This document shows, piece by piece, positions 62,907 through 64,000 of a stretch of 64,000 nucleotides of DNA. The notes under the pieces are model-generated. The model ran no database searches, was not told the origin of the DNA, and saw only the letters and a program-made list of their open reading frames with translations. A program made the position numbers and the translations under genes. Where the stretch lies: contig CAJTDD010000019.1 of the NCBI GenBank assembly GCA_910574885.1, positions 1-64,000 on the forward strand. Reading direction: 5' to 3'. This DNA is from Lachnospiraceae bacterium (GTDB taxonomy: Bacteria > Bacillota > Clostridia > Lachnospirales > Lachnospiraceae). Positions within the stretch are counted from its first letter, which is position 1. Each line of letters begins with the position of its first letter.

Positions 62907-64000
62907 CTACTGAGCGGATTCCCGGATAAATTCCATCCACTCCCGGATTTCCTTCTCATGCCCGTTGATCCCCGGCTCATAGAACCTTGCGTCCCGAATC
63001 TCATCGGGAAGATACTGCTGCTCTACATAATGGTTGGGATAGTCATGGGCATACCGATACCCAATCCCATGTCCAAGTTTCTTTGAGCCTTTATAATGGG
63101 CATCCTGCAAATGGGCCGGGACAGTAGTTTCATGGCTCTTTACATTTTCCAATGCGGCGAAAACTGCATTACATGCCGAATTACTCTTAGGCGCCGTCGC
63201 CACATACAAAACTGCCTGAGACAAGATAATCTGCGCCTCCGGCATCCCAATCCGCTCCACCGCCTGTGCCGCTGACACCGCCACGGTAAGAGCCATAGGG
63301 TCTGCATTTCCCACATCCTCAGAGGCACAAATCATAATCCTTCTGGCTATAAACTTAATATCCTCCCCCGCATACAGCATTTTCGCAAGATAATAGACCG
63401 CTGCATCCGGGTCGGACCCCCGCATACTTTTGATAAATGCAGAAATTGTATCGTAATGGTTGTCCCCCGTCTTGTCATAACGCACCACACGCTTCTGGAT
63501 ACACTCCGACGCTACCTCCAGAGTGATATGAATCTTGCCGTCCGCACCCCGGTCCGTCGTCAATATCCCAAGCTCCACGGCATTCAGGGCATTCCTGGCG
63601 TCCCCTCCGGAAATATCTGCAAGGAATTCCAGCGCATCGTCATCTATTTCCGCATCGTAGCTCCCCATGCCCTTTTCCACGTCATAGACCGCCCGCCTAA
63701 GCACCGTCTTGATGTCCTCCTTATCCAGAGGATGCAGTTCAAAGATGCTGGATCTGGAAATCAGGGCGCCATTTACCTCAAAATACGGATTCTCCGTGGT
63801 CGCCCCTATGAGGATAACCGTCCCATCCTCCACAAACGGAAGGAGATAGTCCTGCTGCCCCTTATTGAACCTGTGAATCTCATCCACAAACAGAATCGTC
63901 CGCTTCTGGTACATGCCCAGCGTCTCCTTCGCCTGCTGCACCACGGCTTCCATATCCTTCTTCCCTGCCACCGTCGCATTAATCTGGGTAAACTCTGCGC
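62907..64000 (-). CDS. rarA: replication-associated recombination protein RarA/MgsA (partial)
   Basis: The C-terminal 364 codons of a clamp-loader-like AAA ATPase acting at stalled forks. Walker B is ILFVDEIHRFNKGQQDYLLP, sensor 1 is LIGATTENPYFEVN, and the arginine-finger region is ALISRSSIFELHPL; the C-terminal tetramerisation domain (KSMRGSDPDAAVYYLAKML, ASEDVGNADPMAL) is complete. The frame remains open to the right edge (reading FTQINATVAGKKD), so the N-terminal P-loop part lies outside the window. Confidence 0.97.
   Translation of the reverse strand, partial: AEFTQINATVAGKKDMEAVVQQAKETLGMYQKRTILFVDEIHRFNKGQQDYLLPFVEDGTVILIGATTENPYFEVNGALISRSSIFELHPLDKEDIKTVLRRAVYDVEKGMGSYDAEIDDDALEFLADISGGDARNALNAVELGILTTDRGADGKIHITLEVASECIQKRVVRYDKTGDNHYDTISAFIKSMRGSDPDAAVYYLAKMLYAGEDIKFIARRIMICASEDVGNADPMALTVAVSAAQAVERIGMPEAQIILSQAVLYVATAPKSNSACNAVFAALENVKSHETTVPAHLQDAHYKGSKKLGHGIGYRYAHDYPNHYVEQQYLPDEIRDARFYEPGINGHEKEIREWMEFIRESAQ

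Noticed and set aside
1-64000. CRISPR arrays, rRNA and tRNA genes
   Set aside because: No regularly spaced repeats, no rRNA-like sequence and no tRNA cloverleaf with the TTC-loop signature were seen in the short gaps between genes.

Overview
The window reads as chromosomal DNA of a spore-forming, Gram-positive member of the Clostridia, most likely a gut-type Lachnospiraceae. The evidence is sporulation genes (spoIVA, spoVT), the SCIFF peptide with its radical SAM maturase, the apt-rel-MBL-hemZ-hisS-aspS gene order, hrcA-grpE-dnaK-dnaJ under CIRCE, a YesM/YesN-type two-component pair beside a sugar ABC transporter, and strong AAGGAGG ribosome sites throughout. I cannot name a species. No rRNA, tRNA, CRISPR array or intact insertion sequence was seen.

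Layout, 1-16 kb (mostly minus strand): the first codons of a gene running off the left edge; a MogA/MoaB-like gene with an MBL-fold hydrolase; spoIVA; plus-strand aroD and a LysR regulator; a YolD-Y-family polymerase pair with LexA-like boxes in its promoter; an unusual three-gene operon (ParB-like/BMP fusion, metallophosphoesterase, cardiolipin synthase) behind a large inverted repeat; then csoR-copA(Z)-GNAT, where copA carries a fused CopZ-like tail with its own ribosome site; trmO and nfo.

16-35 kb: a chemoreceptor, aspS, hisS, hemZ, an MBL hydrolase, rel and apt form a translation/stringent-response block. A plus-strand soluble protein of unknown function (coiled coil plus GAF-like region) is divergent from apt. 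RecJ follows, then secDF, scfB (SCIFF maturase) and scfA (the 47-residue SCIFF peptide), a TIGR04086-type membrane protein and spoVT.

35-47 kb: an AAA-like ATPase/PD-(D/E)XK protein, a DUF4340-like lipoprotein, and a carbohydrate locus in which a solute-binding lipoprotein and two permeases import a sugar, a histidine kinase/AraC-type regulator pair senses it, and a cytoplasmic GH3 glycosidase cleaves it.

47-55 kb (plus strand): a folate operon folC-folE-HD protein-folP-folBK from one recognisable promoter, then an ABC-2 type exporter of unknown substrate (one ATPase, two permeases).

55-64 kb (minus strand): a GHL10-type glycosyl hydrolase, the heat-shock operon with a perfect CIRCE element, a stretch of about 570 bases with a plus-strand transposase remnant and a long hairpin, two small proteins of unknown function, and the C-terminal part of rarA running off the right edge.

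The least explained parts are the ParB-BMP/phosphoesterase/PLD operon with its inverted-repeat promoter, the copA-copZ fusion with an internal start, the structured leader before the MogA-like gene, the HD protein inside the folate operon, and the GAF-like protein next to apt.
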